The position numbers and the translations under genes are program-made. The notes below the pieces were generated by a model. It was not told the origin of the DNA. It saw nothing but the letters and a program-made list of their open reading frames with translations, and searched no databases. From NCBI GenBank assembly GCA_900546635.1, contig URDS01000093.1, positions 1 to 5,652 on the forward strand: 5,652 nt of DNA. Reading direction: 5' to 3'. This DNA comes from an uncultured Eubacteriales bacterium (lineage in GTDB: Bacteria > Bacillota > Clostridia > Oscillospirales > CAG-272). The first letter of the stretch is position 1, and each line of letters opens with the position of its first letter. Positions 5,342 through 5,652 of the stretch are shown here, one piece after another.

Positions 5342-5652
5342 ATGAAAAGGAAATCTATTGCGATCGTATCGGCGCTGATTGCGATTGTACTGATCGGCGC
5401 TGTCGTTGCAGGCGTGGTGCATTTTATGAAAAACAGCGGCGATGTAAAAATGACAACGGACGAGGGTACCGAAACCAGCACGGACACAGACGATTCGACC
5501 TCCCCTGAAGCGCCGTCTGTTTACTATCTGCGAGACGGAGGGAACGGGGACGGAACGAGCGCGGAAAAGGCGGGGGCGTCGCTGCAGGATGCTTATGCCG
5601 CGGTAGGAAGTACCGGCGGTACGATTGTCGTTACCGGCCGATATACGCAAAA
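5342..5652 (+). CDS. Membrane-anchored surface protein with YYLRDGG module (3' end missing)
   Basis: The frame is open for 103 codons from ATG 5342 to the window edge without a stop. KRK at 2-4 precedes a single hydrophobic helix at about 6-28, giving an N-in, C-out anchor or uncleaved signal. Residues about 34-58 are a Thr/Ser/Asp/Glu-rich linker. At residue 60 begins VYYLRDGG, and the following 44 residues match the left-edge protein at 42 positions (S to N and A to D changes). I know this kind of segment from the start of clostridial extracellular proteins with repetitive beta-strand regions, but cannot name a function from the part present. As the gene lies 28 nt behind the solute-binding protein, a role in handling the same polysaccharide at the cell surface is plausible. 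The N-terminal region has no resemblance to the SLH region of the left-edge protein. Confidence 0.5.
   Translation, partial: MKRKSIAIVSALIAIVLIGAVVAGVVHFMKNSGDVKMTTDEGTETSTDTDDSTSPEAPSVYYLRDGGNGDGTSAEKAGASLQDAYAAVGSTGGTIVVTGRYTQ
5519..5652 (+). repeat. Right copy of a 134-bp inverted repeat (coding)
   Basis: This is the partner of 1-134. Ten substitutions separate the copies: six are silent, three fall in the two codons giving the S/N and A/D changes, and one is in the incomplete final codon. Repeat similarity probably continues beyond both window edges, so the true repeat length is unknown. Confidence 0.5.

Noticed and set aside
4351..5487. Long minus-strand open frame (378 codons) opposite the solute-binding protein
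   Set aside because: It lies antisense across a gene with a clear lipoprotein signal, ribosome binding site and family pattern, has no ribosome binding site of its own, and its translation resembles no family I know.
1..5652. Terminal inverted repeats of a transposon
   Set aside because: The window-end repeats are coding, follow a protein-domain boundary, and show mainly silent differences; no transposase or target-site duplication is visible.

Overview
The window looks like part of a carbohydrate-utilisation locus from an uncultured, low-to-mid GC Gram-positive bacterium, most likely a gut-type member of the Clostridia. The reasons are strong GGAGG-type ribosome binding sites, SigA-like promoters, an orphan lipoprotein solute-binding protein of clostridial style, an SLH-domain surface protein and a cytoplasmic GH127/DUF1680-type enzyme. 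This placement is inference: there is no rRNA or other taxonomic marker in the window.

Layout. Two transcription units diverge from a control region at 2720-2896. Leftwards (minus strand) run a complete GH127/DUF1680 family enzyme, a probable beta-L-arabinofuranosidase (884-2719), and, 2 nt after its stop, a secreted SLH-domain protein that runs off the left edge (881 to 1). Rightwards (plus strand) run an AraC-family regulator (2897-3649), a 164-nt intergenic region, a lipoprotein solute-binding protein (3814-5313) and, 28 nt later, a membrane-anchored protein that runs off the right edge (5342-5652). No tRNA, rRNA, CRISPR array or transposase is visible, and no stretch over 300 nt lacks a gene.

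How the parts may work together (inference): the solute-binding lipoprotein captures an oligosaccharide outside the cell, an ABC permease encoded elsewhere imports it, and the enzyme, which has no signal peptide, removes terminal sugars (plausibly L-arabinofuranose) in the cytoplasm. The AraC-type protein probably senses a sugar and controls both arms. A 16-bp motif found in both the divergent control region and the region upstream of the binding-protein gene (15 of 16 bases identical) is a good candidate for its operator.

The most unusual feature is the symmetry of the two ends. The last 134 bp are a near-perfect inverted copy of the first 134 bp (124 of 134 identical). Both copies are coding and specify the same surface-protein module beginning VYYLRDGG, attached to an SLH wall-binding region on the left and to a transmembrane anchor plus acidic linker on the right. 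The window stops at the same codon in both genes. This may be an assembly break in a repeat, a recent duplication kept similar by gene conversion, or, more speculatively, a pair of inverted repeats able to recombine and exchange anchors.
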